A stretch of 64,000 nt of DNA, taken from contig CAZTOW010000002.1 of NCBI GenBank assembly GCA_964615375.1, positions 310,001 to 374,000 on the forward strand. Direction: 5' to 3'. Below the pieces are notes generated by a model. That model saw only the letters and a list, made by a program, of their open reading frames with translations, was not told the DNA's origin and searched no databases. The translations under genes were made by a program, and so were the position numbers. The DNA comes from CAZKWG01 sp964615375. Lineage in GTDB: Bacteria; Myxococcota_A; UBA796; CAZKWG01. The stretch's first letter is position 1. The number at the start of each line of letters is the position of its first letter. This document shows positions 63,642-64,000 of the stretch, one piece after another.

Positions 63642-64000
63642 GTGCACAGCACCCGGCAGGACAGGGCCCCCAACCTCAACCCGGAGCCAGCGCTCCCCCC
63701 CGCCGGGCGCGCGCTCGACCGCGTCCACGGCGCCGGCTTCGCCTACGAGTGTCGCCTCGGGTTCCACGAGTACGAGAGCCACATCCGCCAGCGCGTGCTG
63801 GTGGACTTCGAGGCCTGGACGGACTGGCGGCGCGCCGCGGCGCTGGATGAGCCTGAGGCCGGGCTGGTGGACTACTACGAGGTCAACCGCATGCTCACCG
63901 CCCTGGTGGAGGCGCGGGAGTGGCGGCTGCTGGAGGCCATGGCCGAGGCCATCGCCCGCGCCCTCTGCGAGCGCTTCCCCGTGGAGCGCGTGCGCGTCAA
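63642..64000 (+). CDS. folB: Dihydroneopterin aldolase FolB (3' end outside window)
   Basis: The first 119 codons of a protein that runs off the right edge. After a ~28-residue N-terminal extension it shows the FolB pattern: ECRLGFHEYESHIRQRVLVDFE, LVDYYEVNRMLTALVE and REWRLLEAMAEAIARAL. FolB splits dihydroneopterin to the hydroxymethyl pterin used by FolP (encoded at 30.0 kb). The catalytic C-terminal Lys would lie beyond the edge. The start is a GTG six bases after CGAGG; a TACACT box lies 23 bases upstream (63613-63618). Confidence 0.88.
   Translation, partial: MHSTRQDRAPNLNPEPALPPAGRALDRVHGAGFAYECRLGFHEYESHIRQRVLVDFEAWTDWRRAAALDEPEAGLVDYYEVNRMLTALVEAREWRLLEAMAEAIARALCERFPVERVRV

Overview
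The window is about 64 kb of very GC-rich, densely packed bacterial DNA. It has around 50 protein genes, no rRNA or tRNA gene that I could find, no transposase, no phage genes and no CRISPR array. The gene content points to a Myxococcota (former Deltaproteobacteria) chromosome. The clues are a pilB-pilC-pilS type IV pilus block, two membrane-anchored Ser/Thr kinases, several lipoproteins and surface proteins with calcium-binding DxDxDG repeats (MopE, FG-GAP and thrombospondin-3 types), and three proteins ending in MYXO-CTERM-like tails (Cys-rich patch, hydrophobic helix, Arg cluster). I cannot place it below phylum level.

Layout. 1-4.3 kb (-): type IV pilus pilB, pilC and partial pilS. 4.4-6.2 kb: an acyl-CoA dehydrogenase and a small zinc-ribbon-like protein. 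6.2-10.0 kb (-): a fused three-gene operon for a catalytically degenerate subtilase, a FadL-like outer-membrane protein and an MmgE/PrpD-family protein. 10.2-14.0 kb (+): a divergent, equally fused operon for a degenerate M28-like membrane protein, a MYXO-CTERM surface protein and a flippase-like membrane protein. 14-22 kb: a beta-helix surface protein, moaD-moaE-trmB, a vWA lipoprotein, another MYXO-CTERM protein and two outer-membrane beta-barrels. 22-26.9 kb: a Ser/Thr kinase coupled to cardiolipin synthase, then a cytochrome c lipoprotein divergent from a PuuD-like membrane protein.

26.9-35.9 kb is the housekeeping core. murG is divergent from a long operon ftsH-folP-cdaA-cdaR-glmM-pdxJ-nnr, in which nearly every junction is a 4-base start/stop overlap. 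This puts cyclic di-AMP synthesis (cdaA, cdaR) next to the cell-wall sugar mutase glmM. 36-41.4 kb: a MYXO-CTERM protein, transhydrogenase pntA-pntB and a YceI protein. 41.4-46.7 kb (-): tilS, an FG-GAP/MopE lipoprotein, a secreted protein and a Ser/Thr kinase in one direction. 46.7-53.5 kb: a HEAT-repeat/cyclophilin fusion, then a glycosyltransferase block (GT9, a cell-surface lipoprotein and two tandem GT4 paralogues, one lacking its catalytic signature). 53.7-64 kb: an M16 protease pair (one active, one inactive subunit), an M50-like membrane protease, a lytic transglycosylase, a small lipoprotein, a Sel1-repeat protein, an M24-like protein, a B12-binding radical SAM protein and the start of folB.

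The most unusual region is 6.2-14.0 kb, where two divergent, translationally coupled operons each begin with a peptidase-fold protein that has lost its catalytic residues. Secondary points of interest are the degenerate GT4 partner, the split PuuD/cytochrome arrangement, TATACT boxes lying 7-13 bases upstream of start codons, islands of AT-rich codons sharing AAACTAG, and ten convergent gene junctions of which only one has an obvious terminator. All functional calls are from reading motifs by eye; no database search was made.
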